Counted from the stretch's first letter, positions 29,134 through 38,428 are shown. The stretch is 64,000 nucleotides of DNA from Thermosynechococcus sp. (GCF_025999095.1 NZ_AP024678.1:310001-374000), one strand, 5' to 3'. A program made the numbers and translations. The notes: generated by a model not told the origin, from the sequence alone.

Positions 29134-29163
29134 ATGGACGAATTTATGATGGACGAATTTATG
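29134..29163 (+). repeat. 15-bp perfect tandem repeat at the deaminase start
   Basis: ATGGACGAATTTATG is present twice in a row and in frame, giving three possible ATG starts (29134, 29149, 29161) and a duplicated MDEFM. The first is nearest the AGGTGG ribosome site. Confidence 0.9.
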
Positions 29164-29598
29164 GCGGCGGCGATCGCTGAAGCAGAACAAGGACTCAAAG
29201 AAGGTGGCATTCCCATTGGTTCCGTCTTGGTGCGCAATGGCCAAATCATTGGTCGTGGTCACAACCAGCGGGTCCAGCGGGGCAGCCCAATTCTGCATGC
29301 GGAGATTGATTGTCTGGCCAATGCGGGTCGCATCAGTCGCTACGATGATACAGTGCTCTACTCAACCCTGATGCCCTGCTATCTGTGTGCTGGTGCGGTG
29401 GTACAGTTTGGCATCAAAAAGGTGGTTGCTGGTGAATCCCAGACCTTTGCGGGGGCACGGGAGTTTATGGAAGCCCACGGCGTTGAGGTGATTGACCTGA
29501 ACTTGGAGCAATGCCAGCGGCTAATGCGCGACTTTATTGCCCAGTATCCCCAGCTCTGGTTTGAGGACATTGGTAAACTCACTTCCAAAGAAGTCTAG
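29134..29598 (+). CDS. Cytosine deaminase of the fungal Fcy1 type
   Basis: The 154-residue protein starts at ATG 29134 behind AGGTGG. The zinc site is His55 with Glu57 (HAEID) and Cys82/Cys85 (PCYLC). The sequence CLANAGR, the GIKKVVAGES segment and the C-terminal WFEDIG closely recall yeast cytosine deaminase FCY1 (about 158 aa; HAEID, WFEDIG), more than bacterial TadA or CodA. It should deaminate cytosine to uracil in pyrimidine salvage; a guanine or other base deaminase role cannot be excluded. The first ten residues are a perfect duplication, MDEFM-MDEFM, from a 15-bp tandem repeat. It is monocistronic, divergent from rfbB. Confidence 0.85.
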   Translation: MDEFMMDEFMAAAIAEAEQGLKEGGIPIGSVLVRNGQIIGRGHNQRVQRGSPILHAEIDCLANAGRISRYDDTVLYSTLMPCYLCAGAVVQFGIKKVVAGESQTFAGAREFMEAHGVEVIDLNLEQCQRLMRDFIAQYPQLWFEDIGKLTSKEV

Positions 29599-29604
29599 CA
29601 AAAC

Positions 29605-30756
29605 TTAGGAGACAGGAATACGCGGCAAGCGGTTCTTGAAGCCACAGAGAATTTCCCAAGTAATTGTGCCGAGGGCTTCCGCCCAAGTCTCCACCGTCAG
29701 GCAGTCGCCGCCATCTTCCCCAAGGAGGGTTACCACATCCCCCTCCTGTAAGCCATCCATATCACTGACATCAATCATCAGTTGATCCATCGTAATTGCC
29801 CCCACCTGGCGCACCCGTTTTCCCTGGACTAGGACTTCGAGCTTGTTGGAAAGAAGACGCGGCACTCCATCGGCATAGCCAATGCCCACAACGGCAATTT
29901 TCATCGGCCGCGGGGCAATGAATTGATGACCGTAGCTAATGCCGGTGCCAGCGGGAATCTCTTTCAAGAGGGTAATGCGCGATCGCACCTGCATCACTGG
30001 TTTTAAAGGAACAACTTCGCGTAGATGGGGGGCAGGATACACCCCGTAGAGGCCCAAGCCAATGCGCACCATGTCGTAGTGGCTACTGCGGTTCGCCAAT
30101 GTTGCTGCCGAATTGGCCATGTGACGGCGCACAGGGCCTAAACCCAGGGCGGCAATTTGTGCCCATACCTGTTCAAAGTAGGCCTGCTGCTGCCGCATCA
30201 AACTGGGATCCGGATCATCGGCACTGGCAAAGTGGGAGTAAATCCCCTGAATGCGCAGGTGAGGTAGCCGCTGCACAAACTGCACAAACCCCACTGCATC
30301 CTGCCAGGGACAGCCCAAGCGAGACATACCCGTATCAATCATCAAATGGACATCAAGGGGTTCGCGCCGGCGATCGGCGTAGTCGGAGAAAATCAGGGCT
30401 TGCTTGGGTGTAGAGAGGGTAGGTTGAAGCTGCCACTCAGCCATCATCTGCACCTGGACGGGCAAATTGACGGATCCCAAGACCAAAATCGGCGCTGTAA
30501 TCCCTGCCTGCCGTAGGGCAATCCCTTCCGGAATCGTTGCCACCCCTAGCCAAGTCGCACCATGGGCTAAAACCGTCTGTGCCACAGTGGGCGCACCATG
30601 ACCATAGGCATCTGCCTTCACCACGGCTAAAAGTTCCGTTGGCGGTGCCAGCCACTGGCGCAAGCTGCGCGTATTAGCCGCCAAGGCTGTCAAATCAATT
30701 TCAATCCATGCGCGCTCACACTCATGGGAACTGGTGAGCTGTTCCTGACTGAGCAT
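29605..30756 (-). CDS. alr: Alanine racemase
   Basis: The 383-residue PLP enzyme has AVVKADAYGHGA with the Schiff-base lysine, MIDTGMSRLGC, and the C-terminal barrel motif containing TMDQLMIDVS. It makes D-alanine for peptidoglycan. The start is ATG 30756 (MLSQEQLTSS) with AGGA 9 bp before it; longer frames to 30843 lack support. It meets the cytosine deaminase gene tail to tail (6-bp gap). murI, the other racemase for wall precursors, lies divergently upstream across about 320 bp. Confidence 0.95.
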   Translation of the reverse strand: MLSQEQLTSSHECERAWIEIDLTALAANTRSLRQWLAPPTELLAVVKADAYGHGAPTVAQTVLAHGATWLGVATIPEGIALRQAGITAPILVLGSVNLPVQVQMMAEWQLQPTLSTPKQALIFSDYADRRREPLDVHLMIDTGMSRLGCPWQDAVGFVQFVQRLPHLRIQGIYSHFASADDPDPSLMRQQQAYFEQVWAQIAALGLGPVRRHMANSAATLANRSSHYDMVRIGLGLYGVYPAPHLREVVPLKPVMQVRSRITLLKEIPAGTGISYGHQFIAPRPMKIAVVGIGYADGVPRLLSNKLEVLVQGKRVRQVGAITMDQLMIDVSDMDGLQEGDVVTLLGEDGGDCLTVETWAEALGTITWEILCGFKNRLPRIPVS

Positions 30757-30887
30757 CGTTGTTCCTATCCTCACACCATCATTCCCCAGTAGGGGGTGAC
30801 TAACCCTACAGCCACTGACAGTCTGTGATTCAATGTATATCACTCTATGTTCAGTCCTAGGGTCAACATTCGGTTCTTGGCAAAACC

Positions 30888-31073
30888 TGCTAGAGTGGCA
30901 CTACAGCCCTTGCCAAGATATACAGTCCATCCAGGGGAGGCCTTCCTTCCCCAGAAGGGCGCTGGCGGTTTTGAGCGGGTTTCATTGCCGTAAAAAGGGC
31001 GGTAGATTGACTGTGGTTGCCCTTTTGCTGCAGGGGGCAACGCCATGTTTGTTGGTGTGAGGTCGAGGTTCGC
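30888..31073 (+). ncRNA. Candidate structured RNA / leader of murI
   Basis: A stem of 11 pairs with one mismatch joins CTACAGCCCTT (30901-30911) to AAGGGCGGTAG (30995-31005). Inside it are GGGGAGG/CTTCCCC (30934-30940 with 30946-30952, loop CCTTC) and GGCGGT/ATTGCC near 30964-30989. Together these form a three-way-junction shape. An extended -10 box, TGC-TAGAGT (30888-30896), would start transcription almost exactly at the stem. A further 6-bp hairpin (31017-31040) precedes murI. I do not recognise an Rfam family. It could be a leader element or a separate small RNA. Confidence 0.4.
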
Positions 31074-31967
31074 GTGGACAACTGGCACAAGATATCCCTA
31101 AGGCTCAATCCCCTGGGAGCGATTGGCGTGTTTGACAGTGGGGTGGGGGGCCTAACGGTTTTACAGGCACTCCAAAGCCTTTTACCCCAAGAATCGTTTC
31201 TCTACTTTGGTGATACAGCACGGTTGCCCTATGGGACTCGCCGTCGCAGTGAAATCCTCCAATATGTGCGGGAGATTCTCAGGTGGATGCATTCCCAGGG
31301 GGTCAAGATGGCAGTGATGGCCTGCAACACCAGTTCAGCCCTTGCCTTGACACAAGTGCGCAGTGAGTTTTCCTTTCCGATCCTGGGTTTGATTGTCCCC
31401 GCTGCTAAAATGGCGGTCACGCTAGGAAAGCGCATTGGGGTCATTGCCACTCCCGCAACCGTTAAAAGTGGTGCCTATGCCCGGGCACTTCAGGAACTCT
31501 CCCCCAGGGTGGCGATCGCCCAAGTGGCTTGTCCTGAGTTTGTCCCCCTTGTGGAAAGCAATTGCCTAGAGGGCGATCGCGTCCATCGCATTGTTCGGCA
31601 GACCCTAAGCCCCCTAGTGGAATTTGACCCCGATACCCTCATTTATGGTTGCACCCATTACCCCCACCTGCGTCATGTGATTGAGCAATATTTGCCCACA
31701 ACGGTTCATCACCTTGATCCTGCCCATGCAGTTGCCCGCGCCGCCGTGCGCAAACTAGAGGCCATGAATTTGGCGACTCCCTGCCCCCAAGGCCAAGTGC
31801 AATTTTATGTCAGTGGGATACCCGAACAATTTGCCCAATTAGCGAGTCAGTGGCTGGGATACTACCCAAGGGTGGAACATCTGCCCTTAAGTGTCTTAAC
31901 CCAATGCCACTGGCCATTAGAGATAACCGTACCGCCACCAGCGCCCTCCGCAGTTGTTGCCAGCTAG
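31074..31967 (+). CDS. murI: Glutamate racemase
   Basis: The protein has about 297 residues from GTG 31074 (VDNWHKISLR), preceded by GAGGT. Motifs are IGVFDSGVGGLTVL, GDTARLPYGTR, MACNTSSALAL with one catalytic Cys, and IYGCTHYPHL with the other. It makes D-glutamate for peptidoglycan. A longer frame to 31017 begins in sequence that looks structured rather than coding. Confidence 0.95.
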   Translation: MDNWHKISLRLNPLGAIGVFDSGVGGLTVLQALQSLLPQESFLYFGDTARLPYGTRRRSEILQYVREILRWMHSQGVKMAVMACNTSSALALTQVRSEFSFPILGLIVPAAKMAVTLGKRIGVIATPATVKSGAYARALQELSPRVAIAQVACPEFVPLVESNCLEGDRVHRIVRQTLSPLVEFDPDTLIYGCTHYPHLRHVIEQYLPTTVHHLDPAHAVARAAVRKLEAMNLATPCPQGQVQFYVSGIPEQFAQLASQWLGYYPRVEHLPLSVLTQCHWPLEITVPPPAPSAVVAS

Positions 31968-32043
31968 GTGCCCTTGGGAATTTTGGCAGAATAGAACTAT
32001 GCCATCTGGCCGTGTTGTCTATTCACCCCCTTGGAGGATTGCC

Positions 32044-32766
32044 GTGAGTAGTACCAGTAATTTTCAAGAGGCAATTCGCGAAGCGCGCAGTAGTGCAATT
32101 GTCGGCCCTAATGTGATTCGCAATGCCCTACCCTTTTTGGGTGGGGGTCTCATTCTCACCGCCATCGGCAGCTGGGGCGGTCTTGGGGTTCTAAGTGCTG
32201 CCCCCCAACTGTTCATGCCTACGTTCATTGGGGCAATCATTGCTGAGCTGGTGCTCTTTTTTGTGGCGCAGGGAGCAGCTCGCAAAGGGAATAATGGGCT
32301 GGCACTGCCCCTGTTGGCCACCTACAGCCTGCTGTCGGGCTATACCCTTTCTGGTTTGATTGCGGTTGCCCTCAGTACAGTGGGCATTATGGGCATCATC
32401 ATTGCCGCCGCCGGCTGCGGCATCACGTTTCTGGCCGCTAGCCCTATTGGCTCGAATCTGTCGGAGCGCGATGGCTTTGCCCTTGCCAAAACGGTACAAC
32501 TGGGGATTATTGCCCTGCTGGTGGTGCTGCTTCTGCAGTTAGTCTTCAGCTTCTTTGGTGTCTTTACGCCTACGTTTCTAGAAATTGCGATTTCTGGCAT
32601 CGGCGTCGTACTCTTTGTGGGGGCTGCGGTGGTGGATTTCTTTGTGCTGCCCCGCACCTACCGCGACGATCAGTATCTCTCTGCTGCCCTTTCGATGTAC
32701 TTGACCTACATCAACCTCTTTATCTTTATCCTGCGGTTACTGATTGCCCTCAATCGCAGTCGCTAG
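32044..32766 (+). CDS. Bax inhibitor-1/YccA-like membrane protein
   Basis: The 240-residue protein starts at GTG 32044 behind GGAGG. It has about seven hydrophobic segments from residue 25 on and ends with a short polar tail (NRSR). The ordering of helices, the [16 protein letters not shown] segment and the closing [15 protein letters not shown] resemble the BI-1/YccA (UPF0005) family, proposed pH-gated cation leak channels or protease regulators. In cyanobacteria the role is unknown. The stop overlaps the aroC stop (convergent) by 4 bp. The family call is from pattern memory. Confidence 0.8.
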   Translation: MSSTSNFQEAIREARSSAIVGPNVIRNALPFLGGGLILTAIGSWGGLGVLSAAPQLFMPTFIGAIIAELVLFFVAQGAARKGNNGLALPLLATYSLLSGYTLSGLIAVALSTVGIMGIIIAAAGCGITFLAASPIGSNLSERDGFALAKTVQLGIIALLVVLLLQLVFSFFGVFTPTFLEIAISGIGVVLFVGAAVVDFFVLPRTYRDDQYLSAALSMYLTYINLFIFILRLLIALNRSR

Positions 32767-33854
32767 AAGCGCAGGTGACACTGGGCATGATCCCGTAGCA
32801 GATGGTCACAGAGAACCAGGGCCACCATTGCCTCAACCATCGGCACCGCCCGCGGCAGCACACAGGGATCATGCCGCCCTTTTGCGGCCAAAATTGTCTC
32901 TTCACCCGCTTGGTTCACGGTCTTCTGCGCTTGACCAATGGTCGCCGTGGGCTTAAAGGCTACCCGTAAAATAATGTTTTCGCCATTGGAGATGCCCCCC
33001 TGAATCCCCCCGGAGCGATTGGTGCGGGTCCGAATTCGCCCCTGTGCATCGGTGTAGAACTCGTCGTTGTGCTCTTGACCCGTGAGCAGGGTACCGGCAA
33101 AGCCAGAGCCAATCTCAAAGCCCTTACTAGCAGGCAGGGACATCACTCCCTTGGCAAGATCTGCTTCCAGCTTGTCAAAAACCGGTGAGCCCAAGCCCAC
33201 AGGGACATTGCGAACCACACACTCAATGACACCGCCAATGGAGTTGGCCTGCCGCCGTGTTTCGTCCACCAGGGCAATCATTTTTTCGGCGGCGGCGGCA
33301 TCGGGACAGCGCATGATGTTGGCCTCAACGGCAGCGGCGGCAACGGTATCGGGATCCACAACCGCCTCAATATCCTTAACCCGCTTGACGTAGGCAATAA
33401 TTTCCGTAGCCGCCACCTGGGTAAGAATTTTGCGGGCGATCGCCCCCCCTGCAACGCGCCCAATAGTTTCCCGGGCCGAGGAACGCCCACCCCCTTGCCA
33501 GTTGCGAATACCGTACTTGGCATCATAGGTGGCATCGGCATGGGAGGGGCGATAGACCTGCGCCATGTCCGCATAATCTTCGGGGCGAGTATCCTTGTTG
33601 CGCACCAGAATGGCAATGGGGGTGCCCAGGGTTTTGCCCTCAAAGACGCCGGAGAGAATTTCACAGCGATCGCTCTCTTGGCGAGGGGTCGTGAGACGAC
33701 TTTGACCAGGGCGGCGGCGATCCAGTTCCTTTTGAATATCGACTTCCGAGAGTTCTAGCCGAGGAGGGCAGCCATCCACGACAACCCCCACCCCACCCCC
33801 GTGGGATTCACCAAAGGTGGTGACGCGAAATAGGTGCCCAAAGGTATTGCCCAT
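32763..33854 (-). CDS. aroC: Chorismate synthase
   Basis: The 363-residue protein starts at ATG 33854 ([11 protein letters not shown]) behind GAGG. It has the three AroC signatures: [37 protein letters not shown] and [15 protein letters not shown]. It makes chorismate from EPSP using reduced flavin and feeds pheA and trpA, both in this window. The length is standard. It overlaps the BI-1-like gene by 4 bp at the stops. The IscA-like gene ends 14 bp before its start, so they may share a transcript. Confidence 0.97.
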   Translation of the reverse strand: MGNTFGHLFRVTTFGESHGGGVGVVVDGCPPRLELSEVDIQKELDRRRPGQSRLTTPRQESDRCEILSGVFEGKTLGTPIAILVRNKDTRPEDYADMAQVYRPSHADATYDAKYGIRNWQGGGRSSARETIGRVAGGAIARKILTQVAATEIIAYVKRVKDIEAVVDPDTVAAAAVEANIMRCPDAAAAEKMIALVDETRRQANSIGGVIECVVRNVPVGLGSPVFDKLEADLAKGVMSLPASKGFEIGSGFAGTLLTGQEHNDEFYTDAQGRIRTRTNRSGGIQGGISNGENIILRVAFKPTATIGQAQKTVNQAGEETILAAKGRHDPCVLPRAVPMVEAMVALVLCDHLLRDHAQCHLRF

Positions 33855-33868
33855 ACTGATCCTCAACC

Positions 33869-34207
33869 CTACGATCTGCTTACCCGAAAGGCCATACCAC
33901 AGCCACAGGTTTGACTGGCATTGGGATTGTGGAAGCGAAAGGCGCCCCCCATTAAGTCTTCAATGTAATCTACCCGCAAACCCCGCAATACCTCAGCCGC
34001 TTCAGCCGCGATCGCGATCGTCCAGCCCTGGGACCGGGTCAGCAAATCCGTCGGTTTAGGTTCGGCCACAAGAGCCAGATCATAGCGCCAGTCACCGCAC
34101 TCACTGGGTTGTACCTGAATCCGCAGAATGGCTGCCTGGCCTCGACTAATGCCGTGGGCTTGGAGACGTTCCAACTCTTGGATAGCCGCGGGGGTCAATT
34201 CCACCAT
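33869..34207 (-). CDS. HesB/IscA/SufA-type iron-sulfur cluster carrier
   Basis: The 112-residue protein from ATG 34207 ([12 protein letters not shown]) has [19 protein letters not shown] and the C-terminal CGCG motif ([10 protein letters not shown]). The first family cysteine also appears to be present (PSECGDW), though slightly displaced from the classic position. A-type carriers pass [2Fe-2S] or [4Fe-4S] clusters to apoproteins in the Suf pathway. It ends 14 bp before aroC and begins 11 bp after the epimerase-like gene. Confidence 0.88.
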   Translation of the reverse strand: MVELTPAAIQELERLQAHGISRGQAAILRIQVQPSECGDWRYDLALVAEPKPTDLLTRSQGWTIAIAAEAAEVLRGLRVDYIEDLMGGAFRFHNPNASQTCGCGMAFRVSRS

Positions 34208-34218
34208 CTTGCACAAAA

Positions 34219-35157
34219 CTAGTCGGGCCTCTCAGTATATCGTGGTTTGAGGAGGTTGGTTAGAGCCGTCTTGGCATTGGGGTAGTCAAATTGAAAGCCC
34301 ATAGCCAGCGTCCGCTCCGGCAAGACCCGCTGCCCCTTGAGCACCACATCAGCCCCTTCCCCAAGCAGCAGTTGCAGCACGGGGGCGGGCACAGGCAACC
34401 ACGAGGGGCGTTGCATCACCTCTGCTAAGACACGGCAAAAGTCCGCCATTCTCAGTGGTTCCGGAGCGGTGGCATTGTAAACCCCCTGCATTGCCACCTG
34501 ATCCACAGCAGTCAGAATGAGGCGCACTAAGTCCTGCTGATGAATCCAGGAAAACCACTGCTGACCAGAACCCAGAGGCCCTCCCAGATACAACTGAAAG
34601 GGCAAGAGGAGCTTGGCCAGTGCTCCCTGCGCCCCAAGGACAATGCCAAAACGGAGAATCACTAACCGCACGCCCAAATCCGTGACCCTTTGGGCAGCGG
34701 CTTCCCAGTCCACACAGACCTTGGCTAGAAAATCATTTCCCGCAGCATGGGTTTCAACAAAGGTTTCTGTATCACTGGTGCCGTAGTAGCCAATGGCAGA
34801 GGTGGAGACCAACACCCGCGGTCGCTGTTGACATTGGGCGATCGCCTGTACTAATTGCTGCGTCCCTACCACGCGACTGTCGTAGATCTCCTGCTTGCGC
34901 TGAGCTGTCCAGCGGCCATTGGCAAGGGGTTCACCTGCCAAATTAATGACTGCATCCGCCCCCTCAAGGGCAGAGAACCAATCCCCGGCGGCCTTGGGGG
35001 TGTAGCCCGCCAATTCCACACGGGACATGCCAGCAAATTGTTTAGCGGCTTTCCCAGGGGAGCGTACTAGGGCAACCACTTGATCGCCGCGATCGCTGAG
35101 GGCTTTGATGACCTGCTGCCCCACAAATCCAGTAGCGCCGGTTACAACGACTCTCAT
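34219..35157 (-). CDS. NAD(P)-dependent epimerase/dehydratase family protein, TIGR01777 type
   Basis: The 312-residue protein has a Rossmann start VVVTGATGFVGQQVIKAL, then AVINLAGEPLANGRWT, STSAIGYYGTSD, and a C-terminal block LQLLLGEGADVVLKGQRVLPERT that matches the DUF1731 tail of the TIGR01777 (YfcH/SulA-like) group. The usual catalytic YxxxK is not obvious. It probably binds a nucleotide cofactor; the substrate is unknown. Plant and cyanobacterial relatives have been linked to plastid division (GIANT CHLOROPLAST 1), which is a hint only. Confidence 0.85.
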   Translation of the reverse strand: MRVVVTGATGFVGQQVIKALSDRGDQVVALVRSPGKAAKQFAGMSRVELAGYTPKAAGDWFSALEGADAVINLAGEPLANGRWTAQRKQEIYDSRVVGTQQLVQAIAQCQQRPRVLVSTSAIGYYGTSDTETFVETHAAGNDFLAKVCVDWEAAAQRVTDLGVRLVILRFGIVLGAQGALAKLLLPFQLYLGGPLGSGQQWFSWIHQQDLVRLILTAVDQVAMQGVYNATAPEPLRMADFCRVLAEVMQRPSWLPVPAPVLQLLLGEGADVVLKGQRVLPERTLAMGFQFDYPNAKTALTNLLKPRYTERPD

Positions 35158-35163
35158 AAATGC

Positions 35164-35607
35164 CTATCCATGGGTTGCGCTGGCGGTTTTTGCCTCAAGG
35201 GCTGCCACTACCGGCTGCCACTCTGTGCCGTAGCGCTGCCGTAGGGCTTGCCAAGCGGCCACTTGGCCTTCAGCATACTCGCCGGGTTTGCCCCACTGCA
35301 AAAAGGCACTGAGGACGGATTTTTCATTGCTATCGAGAAAGCGAATGGCATAGGTGGGAAAATTCCCCCGTTTGGCTTGCCCCTCCTCAAAGCGGATTTT
35401 GGCCACCTGATCCATATTCAGGTGAAACTCAAAGTCCTCGGTGTGCATATTGGCATAGCACCCCTTGGGCAGTTCGGCATAGAAGACCTTGGCGAGGGGC
35501 GATCGCACCTCCAAAACCGCAACATCGTTGGTGACGACAAGGCGCAGTAGCCCCAGCTGCTCACAATCCCTGAGGAATTGCTGGAAGGAGGGAGAAGAAT
35601 TGGACAT
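35164..35607 (-). CDS. Conserved small protein, possible ChuX/HutX-like fold
   Basis: The protein has 147 residues from ATG 35607 (MSNSSPSFQQFL); a longer frame to 35682 is less likely. The core, GCYANMHTEDFEFHLNMDQVAKIRFEEG followed by YAIRFLDSNEKSVLSAFLQWGKPGEY, resembles by pattern the single-domain haem-utilisation carrier proteins ChuX/HutX, and I recall similar proteins across cyanobacteria. No haem-handling genes are adjacent. It starts the run into the TIGR01777 gene. Function is not established. Confidence 0.7.
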   Translation of the reverse strand: MSNSSPSFQQFLRDCEQLGLLRLVVTNDVAVLEVRSPLAKVFYAELPKGCYANMHTEDFEFHLNMDQVAKIRFEEGQAKRGNFPTYAIRFLDSNEKSVLSAFLQWGKPGEYAEGQVAAWQALRQRYGTEWQPVVAALEAKTASATHG

Positions 35608-35685
35608 TGTTGGTGCATCAGCTATGAACGCTTCTTCCACTGTGACGCACAGGGGATGCCAATGCAAGCCTACCGAGTGCACTCT

Positions 35686-36861
35686 CTATTTTGCCTGAGC
35701 CAAGTGCAGCACAACTCCCAGACCTGCTCCCATATCCTCTGGAGTGACCTTGCCATCGTGGTTGGCGTCGAGGGCATCAAAGACTGCATCGGTGCCCAGC
35801 CACTCTTCGCGGGTAATAATGCCATCGCCGTCAAGATCATAAACATGGAAGAGTTCTTCAGCAGCATGGGTGAGGGTTGCTTCCCCCTCGATACGGGCCA
35901 GGTGTCGGCTCAGGAGATCTTCAAGGGTTTCCAGAGCCTTGGTAAAGCCTTTAATCCCTTCCTCGAGTTTTTCACTGGCCATCTCATCAGCCGCGTGCAT
36001 CTTGCGGAAGGTGGCCTCATCCATGGGCAGTTTTTCAATGGCAAGGGTGGCCGCGATCGCCGGATCCAGCTTGCGCTTTAGCTCGCCGCTCGTGTTTTGC
36101 AGCTCTTGCAGCAGGGCCGGTGAAATTGTCAACAGATCACAACCTGCCAGTTCAATAATTTCGCCAATGTTGCGGAAGCTGGCCCCCATCACTTCGGTGG
36201 GATAGCCAAATTTCTTGTAGTAGTTGTAGATTTTGGTGACGGAGATCACCCCCGGATCCTCAGGCCCCGGATACTCAGCACGGCCCGTTTTTTTCTTGTA
36301 CCAGTCGAGAATGCGACCCACAAAGGGGGAAATCAGTGTCACACCCGCCTCAGCGCAGGCGATCGCCTGATGGAAGCCAAACAGCAGTGTTAAATTGCAG
36401 TGAATGCCCTCTTTCTCGAGAATTTCAGCAGCGCGGATGCCTTCCCAGGTGGAGGCAATTTTAATCAGCACGCGATCGCGCCCCACGCCTGCGGCTTCGT
36501 ATTGGCCAATCAACTCCCGCGCCTTTTGTACCGTCGCTGCCGTATCGTAGGAGAGCCGCGCATCCACTTCCGTTGAGACCCGACCGGGGATAATCTGCAA
36601 AATTTTCAAGCCAAAGGCCACCGCCAAGCGATCCACAGCAAGGGAGACAATCTCGCGGGGAGTGGCACCAGAGCCCAAATCCGCCTTGGCTTGGCGCAGG
36701 GTTTCATCCACAATGGGCTGGTACTCCTTCATTTGGGCAGCAGCAGTAATCAACGAGGGATTCGTGGTGGCATCGCGGGGGGTGAATTTTTGGATGGCGA
36801 GGATGTCTCCCGTATCAGCGACCACCACGGTCATTTGTCGCAACTGTTCCAGCAAGTTCAT
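35686..36861 (-). CDS. tal: Transaldolase with C-terminal EF-hand pair
   Basis: The 391-residue protein has transaldolase at 1-325 with DATTNPSLI and Schiff-base Lys134 in [12 protein letters not shown]. It interconverts sedoheptulose-7-P + glyceraldehyde-3-P and erythrose-4-P + fructose-6-P in the oxidative pentose phosphate route. The C terminus adds two EF-hands: [13 protein letters not shown] (342-354) and [13 protein letters not shown] (365-377), both with good calcium ligands. The same fused layout is known in other cyanobacterial TalB. Calcium control of the enzyme is an inference. A 14-bp tandem repeat lies in its upstream region. Confidence 0.95.
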   Translation of the reverse strand: MNLLEQLRQMTVVVADTGDILAIQKFTPRDATTNPSLITAAAQMKEYQPIVDETLRQAKADLGSGATPREIVSLAVDRLAVAFGLKILQIIPGRVSTEVDARLSYDTAATVQKARELIGQYEAAGVGRDRVLIKIASTWEGIRAAEILEKEGIHCNLTLLFGFHQAIACAEAGVTLISPFVGRILDWYKKKTGRAEYPGPEDPGVISVTKIYNYYKKFGYPTEVMGASFRNIGEIIELAGCDLLTISPALLQELQNTSGELKRKLDPAIAATLAIEKLPMDEATFRKMHAADEMASEKLEEGIKGFTKALETLEDLLSRHLARIEGEATLTHAAEELFHVYDLDGDGIITREEWLGTDAVFDALDANHDGKVTPEDMGAGLGVVLHLAQAK

Positions 36862-36943
36862 GAGACAGGTCTCCCAAACGTGTCCCTTTCATTATCGTTC
36901 GCCCGCCCAAGGGTAGGGGAAAGCGCCGTAACAAAGCGCAATA

Positions 36944-36971
36944 TGTCATCTCTAGGCTGTCATCTCTAGGC
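36944..36971. repeat. 14-bp tandem repeat between tal and rimI
   Basis: TGTCATCTCTAGGC is present twice exactly (36944-36957, 36958-36971), followed by a CCTAGG-centred palindrome. No function is evident. Confidence 0.8.
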
Positions 36972-36984
36972 TCCCTAGGGAGCT

Positions 36985-37527
36985 CTAGGTGCAATCGCTG
37001 AGGGACCAACCTTGTGCCTCCACCCGCGATCGCCAATGCTGCCAGTGCTGCTGAAGTGCCTGACCCGTTTCGGGAGTATTGAGGTGATTGCGCCAAAGAA
37101 TCAGGGCATCTTCTGAGGGGTTGTCGTAGTAGTGGGGACGCCGTCCAACCAGCTCAAAGCCAAAGTGCTGATAGAGGCGTTGGGCCGCTTCATTGCTAGC
37201 CCGTACTTCCAAAGTTGCCCACTGGCGATCGCCCCCCTGGTGCCCCAGTTGCAAGAGCCGACACAGGAGTAAGCCCGCCAAACCCTGTCGCCGGTACTGC
37301 GGATGCACCATTAACAGCACCAGATGCAATTCATCGGCAATTCCCCAACTCACACCACAGCCCCACACCTGATCACGGGTGGCGACCACCAGCAGCGTAT
37401 GGTGGGAATTCTCCAATTCACGGGCATAGCCTTGGTGCGACCAGAAGCCCCCCAGACACACCTGATCCAGTTGAACAATGCTATCTAAATCCTTAATCGT
37501 TGGGCGTCGTAATTCTAATTGCCCCAT
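36985..37527 (-). CDS. rimI: RimI-like N-terminal acetyltransferase (GNAT)
   Basis: The protein has 180 residues from ATG 37527 (MGQLELRRPT); ATG 37542 is possible. The GNAT core is LVLLMVHPQYRRQGLAGLLL with the acetyl-CoA R/QxxGxG/A loop, then LEVRASNEAAQRLYQHFGFE, typical of RimI. RimI acetylates the N terminus of ribosomal protein S18 and perhaps other proteins. The start faces the DUF2996 gene. It could be a different RimI-like paralogue. Confidence 0.88.
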   Translation of the reverse strand: MGQLELRRPTIKDLDSIVQLDQVCLGGFWSHQGYARELENSHHTLLVVATRDQVWGCGVSWGIADELHLVLLMVHPQYRRQGLAGLLLCRLLQLGHQGGDRQWATLEVRASNEAAQRLYQHFGFELVGRRPHYYDNPSEDALILWRNHLNTPETGQALQQHWQHWRSRVEAQGWSLSDCT

Positions 37528-37588
37528 GGTCGTTGCCTGCAAAGGAGAGTGCTATCATGCAGAGGAAATGGTACCGTGTCGTAGCGCT

Positions 37589-37966
37589 ATGGCCGAAGAA
37601 ACGCCCACCCAAGCTCCAAAGAAAGAAAAGCCTCCCGCCATTGAGGATAAACCCTTTGCTGAGTTTATTCACGAGGCTTTTTTACCTGCTCTTAAGAACG
37701 CCCTCAGCGCCAAGGTGGGGGATGTGACCCTGCGTCTAGAGGACAACACCGTGATTGGTGAGTGGAGCAAGGGAATGTATCAGTTTCGCCTCTACTTCCT
37801 AGAGGGGAATATCCAAGGGCCGAAGGCGTTTGTCTGTAGCAGCGGCGGCATTGCCCCCAGCACCATTGAACCCTTTTTGGGGGATGAGCGCAAAGTGACG
37901 CTGGATCTCCTGGTCTTTGGGGTCATGCAGCGCCTGAATGGCCAAAAGTGGCTGGGAGGAAATTAG
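37589..37966 (+). CDS. DUF2996-type cyanobacterial protein
   Basis: The protein has 125 residues from ATG 37589 (MAEETPTQAPKKEKPP). A Lys/Pro/Glu-rich head (1-20) is followed by KPFAEFIHEAFLPAL, FRLYFLEGNIQGPKAFVCSS and DERKVTLDLLVFGVMQRLNGQKWL. This matches my memory of the DUF2996 family of cyanobacteria and plastids; its function is unknown. It has no signal or membrane segment. The prxQ GTG lies 3 bp after the stop, so the two are co-transcribed and likely translationally linked. Confidence 0.8.
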   Translation: MAEETPTQAPKKEKPPAIEDKPFAEFIHEAFLPALKNALSAKVGDVTLRLEDNTVIGEWSKGMYQFRLYFLEGNIQGPKAFVCSSGGIAPSTIEPFLGDERKVTLDLLVFGVMQRLNGQKWLGGN

Positions 37967-37969
37967 GCG

Positions 37970-38428
37970 GTGGCAACTGCTGTTCGCGTGGGCGATCGCG
38001 CCCCTGACTTTGAACTCACGGCCGCCGATGGCCGCAGGCTGAAGCTCTCCGACTTTCGTGGCCAAAAGAACGTTGTCCTCTACTTTTACCCAGCTTCAGA
38101 AACCCCCGGCTGCACCATTCAAGCCTGTGCCTTTCGCGATGCCTACAGCATCTTTCAAGAACTGGGGGCCGAAGTAATTGGCATTAGTGGCGATTCTGTG
38201 GCCCGACAGCAGGACTTCCAGAAAAATCACCAGCTCCCCTTTCTTGTCCTTAGTGATCCCGACAACAAGGTTCGTCAGCAGTATGGTGCCTCTTCTCTGT
38301 TTGGCCTCTTTCCTGGCCGGGTCACTTATGTCATCGACAAAGCGGGCGTGGTGCGCTACGTTTTTGACTCCATGCTCAACTTCAAAGCCCACGTGGACGA
38401 GGCGCTCAAGATTTTGCGCCAGTTGTGA
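37970..38428 (+). CDS. prxQ: Peroxiredoxin of the PrxQ/BCP type
   Basis: The 152-residue thioredoxin-fold protein starts at GTG 37970, overlapping no gene but 3 bp after DUF2996. Peroxidatic Cys48 and resolving Cys53 sit in TPGCTIQAC, the C-x4-C spacing of PrxQ. It reduces hydrogen and alkyl peroxides with electrons from thioredoxin. No signal peptide is seen, so it is cytosolic, unlike plastid PrxQ which is thylakoid-associated. Confidence 0.95.
   Translation: MATAVRVGDRAPDFELTAADGRRLKLSDFRGQKNVVLYFYPASETPGCTIQACAFRDAYSIFQELGAEVIGISGDSVARQQDFQKNHQLPFLVLSDPDNKVRQQYGASSLFGLFPGRVTYVIDKAGVVRYVFDSMLNFKAHVDEALKILRQL

Noticed and set aside
31017-31073. Extended N terminus for glutamate racemase from 31017
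   Set aside because: The extra residues (MPFCCRGQRHVCWCEVEVR) are cysteine-rich and atypical; the DNA is part of a structured leader and GTG 31074 has a better ribosome site.
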